A stretch of 46,069 nt of DNA from Candidatus Omnitrophota bacterium (GTDB lineage Bacteria; Omnitrophota; Gorgyraeia; Zapsychrales; Fredricksoniimonadaceae). The position numbers were made by a program, and so were the translations under genes. Under the pieces are notes generated by a model that worked only from the letters and a program-made list of their open reading frames with translations, was not told the DNA's origin and did not search any database. Positions 35,548-44,475 of the stretch are shown piece after piece (positions within the stretch are counted from its first letter, which is position 1; each line of letters opens with the position of its first letter). Location: NCBI GenBank assembly GCA_002753465.1, contig PEAF01000011.1, forward strand, positions 1 to 46,069, in the 5' to 3' direction.

Positions 35548-38352
35548 ATGGATTATCAAAAGACATTAAATCTTCCGAAAACTGACTTCTCGATGAAGGC
35601 TGGCCTTGCCCAGAAAGAGCCTGTGATGCTGGCTCAATGGCTCAAGGACGGGCTTTATGAGCAGATCCGCGCCAAGTCTGTCGGTAAGAAACCCTTTATT
35701 CTGCATGATGGCCCGCCGTATGCCAATGGCAATATCCATATCGGCCATGCCCTTAATAAGATCCTTAAAGATATCATTGTCAAAGTTAAGACCATGCAGG
35801 GGTATGACAGTTTATATATCCCCGGTTGGGATTGCCACGGGCTACCCATTGAGCATGCCCTTTTAAAAGATCTTAAAGCGAAAAAGTCTGATGTGCAGTG
35901 TTTGGATATCCGCAAGAAAGCGCATGATTATGCGATGAAATATGTCGGCATTCAGCGCGAGCAGTTCAAGCGCCTGGGCGTGATGGGCGAGTGGGATAAG
36001 CCGTATCTGACGTTGGCGCCTGACTATGAATTCTGGATCCTTAAAATGCTGGCGGCCTTGACGCGTAAGGGCTATGTGCATCGCAGTTTAAAGCCGGTCA
36101 ACTGGTGCTGTGATTGTGAGACCGCCTTGGCTGAAGCTGAAGTTGAACATGAGGACCATACATCACCGACAGTTTATGTTCGTTTCCCGGTGAATAACCC
36201 TGATGTCCTGGGCTTTCCCAAGGGTAAGAAAGTTTCACTACTCATTTGGACGACAACACCATGGACACTCCTGGCGAATGTCGCTGTGGCGCTCAGCCCT
36301 GTTTTTGATTATGTGTGCGCCGAGGTCGGCGATGAGATACTCATCCTTGAAAAGACACTTTCTGCTGCGGTGCTGGACAAAGTTCCGGGCAAGTGGAGCA
36401 TTGTCAAAGAAGTGAAGGGCGATGTGTTGACGGCATTGGTTTATACTCATCCATTCGCCAAGATCGATAACTGCCGTGTTGTCCCTGTGGATTATGTGAC
36501 CAAAGAAGACGGCACCGGCCTTGTGCATACAGCTCCGGGACATGGCCAGGAAGATTTTCAGACCGGCGTGCGCCATAAGCTTCCTATTTTAATGCCGGTC
36601 AATGACCGCGGCGTGTTCACGGCGGAAGGTGCGCCATTCGCCGGACAGCATGTTTTTAAAGCCAATGATCAGATCATTGCTGACCTTCAAGGCCGCGGCT
36701 TATTGTTCTTCACTGAAAAGATACAGCATTCCTATCCGCATTGCTGGCGCTGCAAGAAGCCTATTATCTTCCGTGCCACGTCCCAGTGGTTCATGAAGAT
36801 CGACCACAACGGCTTGCGTACCAAGCTCAAGGAAACGATCCAGAAGGATGTGCAATGGTTCCCGGCAGCGGGCGAGGAGCGCATCAAGGCCATGGTCGAG
36901 ACACGGCCCGACTGGTGCCTGTCGCGTCAGCGTTACTGGGGCGTTCCTATTCCCGCGGTCAAGTTCAAGGGCCGTGATGAGCAGTATCTTTATCCCGAGC
37001 TCATTGAGCATGTGGCTGCTTTGGTTAAAGAGCACGGGTCAAATGTCTGGTTCGAGAAAGATATCAAGGACCTTTTGCCGCCCGGTTTTAAATGCGCCGA
37101 CGGCAATATTGAGGATATGGAAAAGACCCATGATATTCTGGATGTCTGGTTTGATTCAGGCGTCAGCCATCAGGCTGTTTTCCATTCCATGATGAAACGC
37201 CCTTTGCCGGCCGACCTTTATCTTGAAGGGTCTGATCAGCACCGCGGCTGGTTCCAGTCATCGCTTATCCCATCGGTAGCGGTTGACGGTATTGCGCCCT
37301 ATCGTCAGGTGCTGACGCATGGCTTTGTGGTGGATGGGGATGGCCGCAAGATGTCCAAGTCATTGGGCAATGTGGTGACCCCGGATGATTTCATTAAGAA
37401 TAATGGCGCCGATATTTTACGTCTCTGGGTCGCGGCGTCGAACTACAGTGATGATATCCGCCTGTCCAAAGAGATCATGGACCGGCTGATCGATGCCTAT
37501 CGCAAGATCCGCAATACAGCGCGCTATTTGCTGGCCAATCTGGATGGGTTTGATCCGGCGGCGCATACGGTATCGCCTGATGAAATGCTGCCCATTGACC
37601 GCTGGGCCCTGAACCGTTTGGCAGGCCTTATCACGCGTGTGGATGCGGCTTACAGCGTCTATGATTTCTCCAAAGTGTATAAGGAGATCTATGTATTTTG
37701 CAACGAGGATCTCTCGAGCATATATCTTGACATCCTAAAAGACAGATTGTATACTTCCAGCGCTCTTTCTCTGAAAAGACGTTCGGCACAGACGGTATTA
37801 CACCATATTTCCGACGTGATCACGCGCATGCTGGCACCTATTATGTCGTTTACGGCCGATGAAATGTATGCGTTTCTGCCAGGCAATAAGGCTAAAACCA
37901 GTGTTCATTTGGCGGAATGGCCGAAGGTGGGCGATGGTTGGTCCGGGCAGCAATTTGAAGACTGTTATGCTGCTTTCCTGGAGTTAAGGCCGTTCATTTT
38001 AAAGGCACTTGAAACGCAGCGCGCCCAAGGTTTGATCGGGGCTTCACTGGAAGCTAAAGTTGTCATCAGGACGGCTTCAAAACGTGATGCGGCGGTCCTT
38101 AAAGGGTTGATCGATGAGTTGCCCATGCTCCTGATCGTTTCGCAGGTCGTGGTGGAAGAAGCGGCGGCGATCACAGTTGCCGTGAGCAGTGCCTTCCCGC
38201 AGACGGAGATCGTTGTTGAGAAGGCGGATGGGGCTAAATGCCCGCGTTGCTGGAATTACAAGCTGGATATCGGGACGGACCCTGACCATGTCGAAATTTG
38301 TGGTCGCTGTACCAGGGCCGTTAAGGGTTTAGATCAAAAGGATGTTACTTAA
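35548..38352 (+). CDS. ileS: Isoleucyl-tRNA synthetase
   Basis: 'HDGPPYANGNIHIGHALNKILKD' HIGH motif, 'DGRKMSKSLGNVV' KMSKS, C-terminal zinc motif 'CPRCWNY...CGRC'. Confidence 0.98.
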   Translation: MDYQKTLNLPKTDFSMKAGLAQKEPVMLAQWLKDGLYEQIRAKSVGKKPFILHDGPPYANGNIHIGHALNKILKDIIVKVKTMQGYDSLYIPGWDCHGLPIEHALLKDLKAKKSDVQCLDIRKKAHDYAMKYVGIQREQFKRLGVMGEWDKPYLTLAPDYEFWILKMLAALTRKGYVHRSLKPVNWCCDCETALAEAEVEHEDHTSPTVYVRFPVNNPDVLGFPKGKKVSLLIWTTTPWTLLANVAVALSPVFDYVCAEVGDEILILEKTLSAAVLDKVPGKWSIVKEVKGDVLTALVYTHPFAKIDNCRVVPVDYVTKEDGTGLVHTAPGHGQEDFQTGVRHKLPILMPVNDRGVFTAEGAPFAGQHVFKANDQIIADLQGRGLLFFTEKIQHSYPHCWRCKKPIIFRATSQWFMKIDHNGLRTKLKETIQKDVQWFPAAGEERIKAMVETRPDWCLSRQRYWGVPIPAVKFKGRDEQYLYPELIEHVAALVKEHGSNVWFEKDIKDLLPPGFKCADGNIEDMEKTHDILDVWFDSGVSHQAVFHSMMKRPLPADLYLEGSDQHRGWFQSSLIPSVAVDGIAPYRQVLTHGFVVDGDGRKMSKSLGNVVTPDDFIKNNGADILRLWVAASNYSDDIRLSKEIMDRLIDAYRKIRNTARYLLANLDGFDPAAHTVSPDEMLPIDRWALNRLAGLITRVDAAYSVYDFSKVYKEIYVFCNEDLSSIYLDILKDRLYTSSALSLKRRSAQTVLHHISDVITRMLAPIMSFTADEMYAFLPGNKAKTSVHLAEWPKVGDGWSGQQFEDCYAAFLELRPFILKALETQRAQGLIGASLEAKVVIRTASKRDAAVLKGLIDELPMLLIVSQVVVEEAAAITVAVSSAFPQTEIVVEKADGAKCPRCWNYKLDIGTDPDHVEICGRCTRAVKGLDQKDVT

Positions 38353-38366
38353 CCAAGGAATTCTTC

Positions 38367-38753
38367 ATGCCCGAGAAGATGGATGCAAAAAAGTTGGATT
38401 TCTACAAGAAGCTTCTGCTCAAGATCAAGGCGCAGATCCAGGGTGATATCCGCAGCATGAAGGATGAGGGCGAGGACGGTTGTTCGGATAAGGGTGATGT
38501 TTCCGGGCACGCGATGCATATGGCAGATGTGGCCACGGATATGTATGACCGTGAGTTCAATCTTTCTTTGGCGTCGAACGACCGTGAAGTTATCCAGAAG
38601 ATCGATGCGGCGCTTGAGCGCATTGAAAAAGGTACCTTCGGTGTTTGCGTTAAAAGCGGTAAAAAGATCCCAGAGGCGCGTCTTAAGGCGATCCCTTACG
38701 CAGAGTTCTGTCTTGAGATTCAGGAAGAAATGGACCGTAAAGGCGGCCGCTGA
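38367..38753 (+). CDS. DksA/TraR family protein with degenerate zinc finger
   Basis: 'RIEKGTFGVCVKSGKKIPEARLKAIPYAEFCLEIQEE'. Confidence 0.9.
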   Translation: MPEKMDAKKLDFYKKLLLKIKAQIQGDIRSMKDEGEDGCSDKGDVSGHAMHMADVATDMYDREFNLSLASNDREVIQKIDAALERIEKGTFGVCVKSGKKIPEARLKAIPYAEFCLEIQEEMDRKGGR

Positions 38754-38764
38754 TCCTTGGGCCT

Positions 38765-39292
38765 ATGTTGCACGACATGCGGGAAAAGCAGATCTCTTAT
38801 TTTGATATCATTGTTTGTCTGGCTACGGTCATATCTGTCGTGATCGCAGACCGTCTGACCAAAATACTTTTTTCAAATATCCTTCAGTTAGGCGAATCCC
38901 TTCCTGTTATAAAAAAAGTTTTTCACTTCACGCTTGTTCATAATACGGGCATAGCGTTCGGCCTGTTCAAGGACAATGGTTTCGTCTTCCTTATTATTCC
39001 TCTCATCGCGGTCGTGCTTTTAGGGTATAATCTTTATTATTACCATAAGGTTGGGGAATTAGACGCTGTTTACATCCTGGGTTTCTCAATGATCCTGGGA
39101 GGCGCGATCGGGAACCTGACGGACCGTATCATGCTCGGGCATGTGATCGATTTCATCGATCTGCGCATTTGGCCGGTGTTCAATATTGCCGACAGCGCGA
39201 TCACCGTCGGTGCGTGTTTGGTCCTGTTCAAGTGTTTCTTTCCGAAGCCGGTTAAAAAACCTTTCGAGCCGCGTTTCAATTTGCCGGATTAA
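38765..39292 (+). CDS. lspA: Lipoprotein signal peptidase
   Basis: 'VIADRLTKILF', 'HNTGIAFGLF', 'GGAIGNLTDRIMLGHVIDFIDL', 'FNIADSAITVGA'. Confidence 0.96.
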   Translation: MLHDMREKQISYFDIIVCLATVISVVIADRLTKILFSNILQLGESLPVIKKVFHFTLVHNTGIAFGLFKDNGFVFLIIPLIAVVLLGYNLYYYHKVGELDAVYILGFSMILGGAIGNLTDRIMLGHVIDFIDLRIWPVFNIADSAITVGACLVLFKCFFPKPVKKPFEPRFNLPD

Positions 39293-39306
39293 CTCTGGAA
39301 AAGTTT

Positions 39307-40050
39307 ATGTTCCCAGTCATTTGTTACATAGGTCCTTTTGCTATTTATTCCTATGGTTTGATGCTGGCTTTAGCGGTCATGGTCGCAAGCTTTCTGGCAT
39401 CGGATCAGGCGCGCCAGCAGGGATTGTCCAAGGATGATATTTATGACCTGGCATTCTGGGTCGTGTTGTGGGGCATTCTGGGTGCGCGGCTTTTTTACAT
39501 CCTTTTGAATACGGGCTATTTTCTTCAGAACCCGCTTGAGATCGTGATGCTTCAAAAAGGCGGGTTAGCGTGGCAGGGAAGCCTGGTGGCCGGCATTATT
39601 TCAGGCATTGTTTTCATCCGTCGTAGAAAAATGCCGCTGTTGATCGTTCTGGACATTGTGGCGCCGTTCATTGCACTTGGACATGCCATTGGCCGTATCG
39701 GGTGTTTGTTCAATGGGTGCTGTTACGGCAAGCCGTGGGCGTACGGTTTATATTTCCCGGTATGGAATGAAAGGCTTCATCCGACACAGATCTATATGGT
39801 CATCGGGGAGCTTGTGGCATTCTTTATTTTGCGTCGCCTTCAAACCAGTGCCGCCTGGGGCAGGCAGCCAGCCGGACGTTTGTTTATGTTTTATCTTATG
39901 CTTAGTTCGCTGGAGCGTTTCATTGTCGAGTTCTTTCGTGCCGACCATGACGTGTTGTGGGGCGGTTTAAGTATATTTCAGTATGTATGCGCTGGCATTA
40001 TTGCGGCGGCGATCATTGTGAATGTTAATCTTCAACGTAAGGCTGTATGA
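39307..40050 (+). CDS. lgt: Prolipoprotein diacylglyceryl transferase
   Basis: 'GGLAWQGSLVAGI', 'HAIGRIGCLFNGCCYGKP', 'HPTQIY', 'ERFIVEFFRAD'. Confidence 0.97.
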   Translation: MFPVICYIGPFAIYSYGLMLALAVMVASFLASDQARQQGLSKDDIYDLAFWVVLWGILGARLFYILLNTGYFLQNPLEIVMLQKGGLAWQGSLVAGIISGIVFIRRRKMPLLIVLDIVAPFIALGHAIGRIGCLFNGCCYGKPWAYGLYFPVWNERLHPTQIYMVIGELVAFFILRRLQTSAAWGRQPAGRLFMFYLMLSSLERFIVEFFRADHDVLWGGLSIFQYVCAGIIAAAIIVNVNLQRKAV

Positions 40051-40949
40051 GCCATAAAATTCTATCCGTGAGTGAAGAGGATAATGACACGCGCGTCGAT
40101 GTGTATATCACACGTACGCTGGGTGAGACCGTGCCTTCGCGCATGTTCATCAAGCGCTTGATCGATGCGGGGAGGGTGTCTCTTAAAGGTAAGATCATCA
40201 AGGCGCAGTACAAGGTTCAGGCTGGTGATCAGATCGATATTGATATCGCCCCTGAAGATTATCCCGATGAGCGCATTAAGCCTGAAGCGATCCCTTTGGA
40301 TATTTTGTATGAGGATGATGAGATCATTGCTATCAATAAGCCCATTGCCATGACGGTACATCCGGCCTCCGGTAATTACGGCGGTACGCTGGTCAATGCT
40401 TTGGTGCATCATTTTGGAACGCTTTCTGACGTTAATGGGGTACGCCGGCCGGGCATCGTACACCGGCTTGACCGTGAGACATCCGGGGTCATTCTTGTCG
40501 CAAAGACCAATATGGCGCATGCGCGCTTAGCCAAACAATTTGAGACACATACGATCGAGAAGAAATATGTGGCGCTCGTTGAGGGCGAGGTGCAGTTTGA
40601 TGAAGGCGTTGTTGAAGCGTCGATCGGGCGCCATCCGAAATATCATGATATGCGCTGTATTGTCCCCAAGGGCGATGGCAAGGCGGCCGTGACGTATTAT
40701 ACCGTTATCAAGCGCTCTAAATCAGTGACCGCCGTGGCGCTTTTCCCCGAGACTGGCCGTACGCATCAGTTGAGGGTTCATATGAAGCATATCGGCCATC
40801 CGATCATGGGCGATGAAAATTATGGCAATAAGGGGATCTTCCCGCGTTTAGCGCTACATGCGCAGGCCATCTTTTTTGAGCATCCGCGCACAAAATCACC
40901 GTTGGAATTGTCTACGCCTTTGCCGGTTGAATTTCTGCCGTATCTTTAA
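40047..40949 (+). CDS. rluD: RluD-family pseudouridine synthase
   Basis: S4 domain 'MFIKRLIDAGRVSLKGK'; 'GIVHRLDRETSGVILVAKT'; 'TGRTHQLRVHMKHIGHPIMGDENYG'. Confidence 0.95.
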   Translation: MSHKILSVSEEDNDTRVDVYITRTLGETVPSRMFIKRLIDAGRVSLKGKIIKAQYKVQAGDQIDIDIAPEDYPDERIKPEAIPLDILYEDDEIIAINKPIAMTVHPASGNYGGTLVNALVHHFGTLSDVNGVRRPGIVHRLDRETSGVILVAKTNMAHARLAKQFETHTIEKKYVALVEGEVQFDEGVVEASIGRHPKYHDMRCIVPKGDGKAAVTYYTVIKRSKSVTAVALFPETGRTHQLRVHMKHIGHPIMGDENYGNKGIFPRLALHAQAIFFEHPRTKSPLELSTPLPVEFLPYL

Positions 40950-41030
40950 GTATGGCCATTCTGACAAATCTTTCTTAATGCTTTACTTCGTTCGATAAAT
41001 TTTTATAATGGTATTTGGTCGGAGGATTTT

Positions 41031-41882
41031 ATGCAAAAAGGTGGTCGTACCATCCTTATATTTTTAATTTTGATCATCGTTATCCTGATCTCAGGGATTT
41101 CGATCAGCCTTTTTATGCTTCAGAAAGAAACCCTGACGCGCCAGCAATCAGAGCTGACAGTACAGGATCTGACGACGCGCAGCACCAAGCTTGACGCCGC
41201 CCTGAAAGAAGCCCGCAAACAGATCGAAACAATGGAAGCGAAGAATAAAGATGCTGAAGACCGCATCAATAGTCTGCTGGAGGAGATTGATCTCGAAAAG
41301 GGATTGAATGAGAAGATCAAGACAGACAATAAGAAAGTCCGTGAAGACCTTGAGGCGGAAATGCGCAGCAAGCAGGAGTTGCGTGAACAGTTGGCTAAAC
41401 AGATCGCTGATGTTTCCGCTCAGTTGAAAGATGCGAACAGCAAGGTCATTGACCATGAGAGTGTTGTCAGCGGCCTTCAGCAGAAGATCGTAGACCTTCA
41501 AAAAAGCAACACCGAGTTTGAGAAGAAACTTAAAGATTTGATGGCGTCCCCCACGGTCAACCAGATCCGTCAGGAGATCATTCCTCCACCCGAAAAAGCG
41601 ATGGAGGACAAGGTGAACCTGGACCGTATTGTGATCACGCCTGAAGGCGCCAAAGAAGGGCGCGTACTTAATATCGATCTCGAGACGGAATTCCTGATCT
41701 TTGACCTGGGCGGCAAGCACGGCATCAAGCAGGGCGATATCATGTCGATCTATCGCGGTAAAACGTATTTAGGTGATGTGCGCGTGACGCGCGTTCAGGA
41801 AGAAATGGCGGCGGCTGATTTTATTCCGCCGTTCTCCAGCCGCAAGGTCCGTAAGAACGACCAGGTTGTTCCCAAGAGATAA
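41031..41882 (+). CDS. Membrane-anchored coiled-coil protein with C-terminal beta-domain
   Basis: N-terminal TM 'TILIFLILIIVILISGISISLFML', coiled coil, then 'EGRVLNIDLETEFLIFDLGGKHGIKQGDIMSIYRGKTYLGDVRVTRVQEEMAAADF'. Confidence 0.7.
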   Translation: MQKGGRTILIFLILIIVILISGISISLFMLQKETLTRQQSELTVQDLTTRSTKLDAALKEARKQIETMEAKNKDAEDRINSLLEEIDLEKGLNEKIKTDNKKVREDLEAEMRSKQELREQLAKQIADVSAQLKDANSKVIDHESVVSGLQQKIVDLQKSNTEFEKKLKDLMASPTVNQIRQEIIPPPEKAMEDKVNLDRIVITPEGAKEGRVLNIDLETEFLIFDLGGKHGIKQGDIMSIYRGKTYLGDVRVTRVQEEMAAADFIPPFSSRKVRKNDQVVPKR

Positions 41883-43153
41883 TGATCCTCAACGTTCCCC
41901 CCGTCCGGAAGCTCACCGGGAGCATTGATCTGCCCGCTTCAAAATCATATTCCATCCGTGCGTTCTTTGTGGCCGCATGCGGCGGACGCTCGCGTATCCT
42001 GGGCGCATCGGACTGTGATGATGCCAAGGTTGCCTTGCGGGTGGCCAGGGCCTTCGGAGCCAAAGTGACGGCTGTTCCGGGTGGATGCCTTGTCAATGTC
42101 CCCGCTTTTCAGAAAAAGAAGGCCATGCTAGCCATTGATGTGGGCGAATCCGGCACATCACTGCGTTTCGTTTTACCCTTATTGCCCCAGTATGCCGCTA
42201 AAGCCCGGGTGGTTGGCCGTGGGACTTTGATGGGCAGGCCTAATTATCATTTATGCGCGGCTTTACGCGAGCAAGGCTTAGAGATCCGGGGCGAAGGTGC
42301 TAATGAGTCTGTGCCTATTTCATTCAGTGGCGGTGATATTCCCTGCGGGCGTGTCGAGATCGATGGATCTCTCAGTTCCCAGTTTGTATCGGCGCTCATG
42401 ATCGCGGCGCCGTTGGCGGAAAACGACACGCGCCTCGTCATGGCTGGCAAAACGCTGGTGTCTCAGGATTATGTCATTATGACGCGGCAGATCCTGGAAC
42501 GCGCCGGCATTCGCGTGACGGTGAAGGGGCGGCGCGAGTTTCTTATTCCCGGCCAACAGCATTTTAAGGGGCTTAAGGATTTTCATGTGCCCTCTGATTA
42601 TGGATTGGCGGCATTTTTTATGGCCGCGGCCGCCCTGGTCGCATCAGATATTACTTTAAAAGGTTCTTTTGATGATGCGTTGATCCAGTCTGACGGGGCG
42701 ATCATACCGCTTTTGACCCGCATGGGATTGCGTATGCAGCGCACCGGCAGGAGTATCCGTATTAAAGGTCCGCAGGACCTTAAAGGCGGTGTCTTTTCTC
42801 TCAAGAGTTGTCCGGATCTGGTGCCTATCATGGCCGTTACCGCCATGTTTGCCAAGGGGGTTACGCGCTTGAAAGATATCGGTCATGCACGGGTTAAAGA
42901 ATCTGACCGTATCAGTGACCTGCGTCAAGAATTACTTAAGGTTGGCGCCGATATCCGTGAGACAAAAGATGAATTGATCATTCATCCCTGTTCGACCTAT
43001 ACGGGCGGGGCAACGCTCGATCCGCATCACGATCATCGTCTGGCCATGGCCTTTGCCGTCCTGGGTCTTAAAGTCGGGCTCAAGGTCAGGGATGTCGAAT
43101 GCACGGCAAAATCATATCCCGGTTTTGTTAAGAGCCTTAAGGCTATAATGTAA
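41882..43153 (+). CDS. aroA: 3-phosphoshikimate 1-carboxyvinyltransferase (EPSP synthase)
   Basis: 'LTGSIDLPASKSYSIRAFFVAA', 'DVGESGTSLRFVLPL', 'DGSLSSQFVSALMIAAP', 'RVKESDRISDLRQEL', 'DPHHDHRLAMAFAVLGL'. Confidence 0.96.
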   Translation: MILNVPPVRKLTGSIDLPASKSYSIRAFFVAACGGRSRILGASDCDDAKVALRVARAFGAKVTAVPGGCLVNVPAFQKKKAMLAIDVGESGTSLRFVLPLLPQYAAKARVVGRGTLMGRPNYHLCAALREQGLEIRGEGANESVPISFSGGDIPCGRVEIDGSLSSQFVSALMIAAPLAENDTRLVMAGKTLVSQDYVIMTRQILERAGIRVTVKGRREFLIPGQQHFKGLKDFHVPSDYGLAAFFMAAAALVASDITLKGSFDDALIQSDGAIIPLLTRMGLRMQRTGRSIRIKGPQDLKGGVFSLKSCPDLVPIMAVTAMFAKGVTRLKDIGHARVKESDRISDLRQELLKVGADIRETKDELIIHPCSTYTGGATLDPHHDHRLAMAFAVLGLKVGLKVRDVECTAKSYPGFVKSLKAIM

Positions 43154-43190
43154 AGAATGGCCGCAGCCATTCTGGGTGCCACGAAACCCT

Positions 43191-43219
43191 TTGACTTCCC
43201 ATATATTTTTGGTTATTAT
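43191..43219 (+). promoter_or_regulatory. mreB promoter
   Basis: TTGACT (43191-43196), 17 bp, TATTAT (43214-43219). Confidence 0.5.
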
Positions 43220-43309
43220 TGGTGCACCATAAGTTACAAGAATTCGGTGCGTGTTCAGCCAAATTCGACGAAATTCATAAAAAACGTATTTTGATTTGAG
43301 AAGGAAGCC

Positions 43310-44383
43310 ATGATCCCACAATTAATTAGATTTATTAAAACACTCTTTGATAATTTTCTTGGCATGTTCTCCAATGACATGGGCATTGACCTTGGTACAG
43401 CGACTACGCTTGTTTTTGTGAAGGGCGAGGGCGTTGTGCTGTGCGAACCGTCCGTTGTGGCCATTGAAAAAGATACCAACCGTGTGGTCGCGGTAGGCGA
43501 TGAGGCCAAGCGCATGCTCGGTCGTACGCCGGATAATATTATCGCTATTCGTCCGATGCGTGACGGCGTCATCTCGGATCCGGAAGTGACCGAGGCCATG
43601 CTTAAATATTTTATCAAGAAAGTCCAGCCCCGTCGTTTTTTGGTCAGGCCCTCCATTGTCATTGCGATCCCGCCCGAGATCAGTGAAGTTGAGAAGCGCG
43701 CGGTCATTGATTCCGCGATCCATGCCGGTGCACGTAATGTTATTTTGATCGAGCAGCCCAAGGCGGCGGCTATCGGCGTCGGCTTACCGGTACAGGAACC
43801 GGGCGGTAACATGGTCATTGATATCGGCGGCGGTACGACGGACTTTGCTGTTATTTCACTCGGCGGCATTGTTTATGCCAAGTCCATCAAGGTTGCGGGT
43901 GATGAGATGGATATGGCCATTATGGAATATCTGCGGCGCACCTATAACATTATGATCGGTGAACGCACGTCGGAAGAGATCAAGATCCGCATCGGTTCTG
44001 CGTATCCTCTGGAAGAAGAATTGAACATGGATGTGCGCGGGCGTGATCTGATCGCTGGTCTGCCTAAAACGATCTCTATCACGTCTGTTGAGATCCGTGA
44101 AGCTCTGGCGGATACGGTACAGGCGATCGTGGATGCGTCAAAATCAACACTTGAGCATACCCCGCCTGAACTTTCAGCGGATCTTATTGATCGCGGCATT
44201 GTTATGGCTGGCGGTGGCTCACTGCTACGCGGGCTGGATAAGCGCATCGCGGATGAAACAGGCTTGCCCGTGCATGTGGCGGATGACCCGACCATCGCTG
44301 TTGTTATGGGTACGGGCGATACGCTCAATATGCCGGCGCATATGCGCAAGCGTCTCATGGCGCAGACCAAATTGGCATTTTAA
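43310..44383 (+). CDS. mreB: Rod shape-determining protein MreB
   Basis: 'DMGIDLGTATTLVFVKGEGVVLCEPSVVAIEKDT', 'VIDIGGGTTDFAVISLGGIV', 'GIVMAGGGSLLRGLDKRI'. Confidence 0.98.
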   Translation: MIPQLIRFIKTLFDNFLGMFSNDMGIDLGTATTLVFVKGEGVVLCEPSVVAIEKDTNRVVAVGDEAKRMLGRTPDNIIAIRPMRDGVISDPEVTEAMLKYFIKKVQPRRFLVRPSIVIAIPPEISEVEKRAVIDSAIHAGARNVILIEQPKAAAIGVGLPVQEPGGNMVIDIGGGTTDFAVISLGGIVYAKSIKVAGDEMDMAIMEYLRRTYNIMIGERTSEEIKIRIGSAYPLEEELNMDVRGRDLIAGLPKTISITSVEIREALADTVQAIVDASKSTLEHTPPELSADLIDRGIVMAGGGSLLRGLDKRIADETGLPVHVADDPTIAVVMGTGDTLNMPAHMRKRLMAQTKLAF

Positions 44384-44394
44384 TACCGTACGTC

Positions 44395-44453
44395 AATTAT
44401 GGGGACACGTACCAAATTCGCTTCACGAATTAATGGTACATGTCCCCATAATT
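44395..44453. repeat. 59-bp palindromic intergenic element, copy 4
   Basis: aattatggggacacgtaccaaattcg...aattaatggtacatgtccccataatt between mreB and mreC. Confidence 0.9.
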
Positions 44454-44475
44454 GTAAATCATCGGTTTAGCGCAT

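Noticed and set aside
43155-43172. GAATGGC-CGCA-GCCATTC hairpin after aroA as terminator
   Set aside because: Short stem and no T-tract; function unclear.
43241-43264. aattcggtgcgtgttcagccaaat upstream of mreB as a fifth, decayed half-copy of the palindrome
   Set aside because: Only about 16 of 24 positions match the right-arm consensus by eye and there is no opposite arm; too weak.
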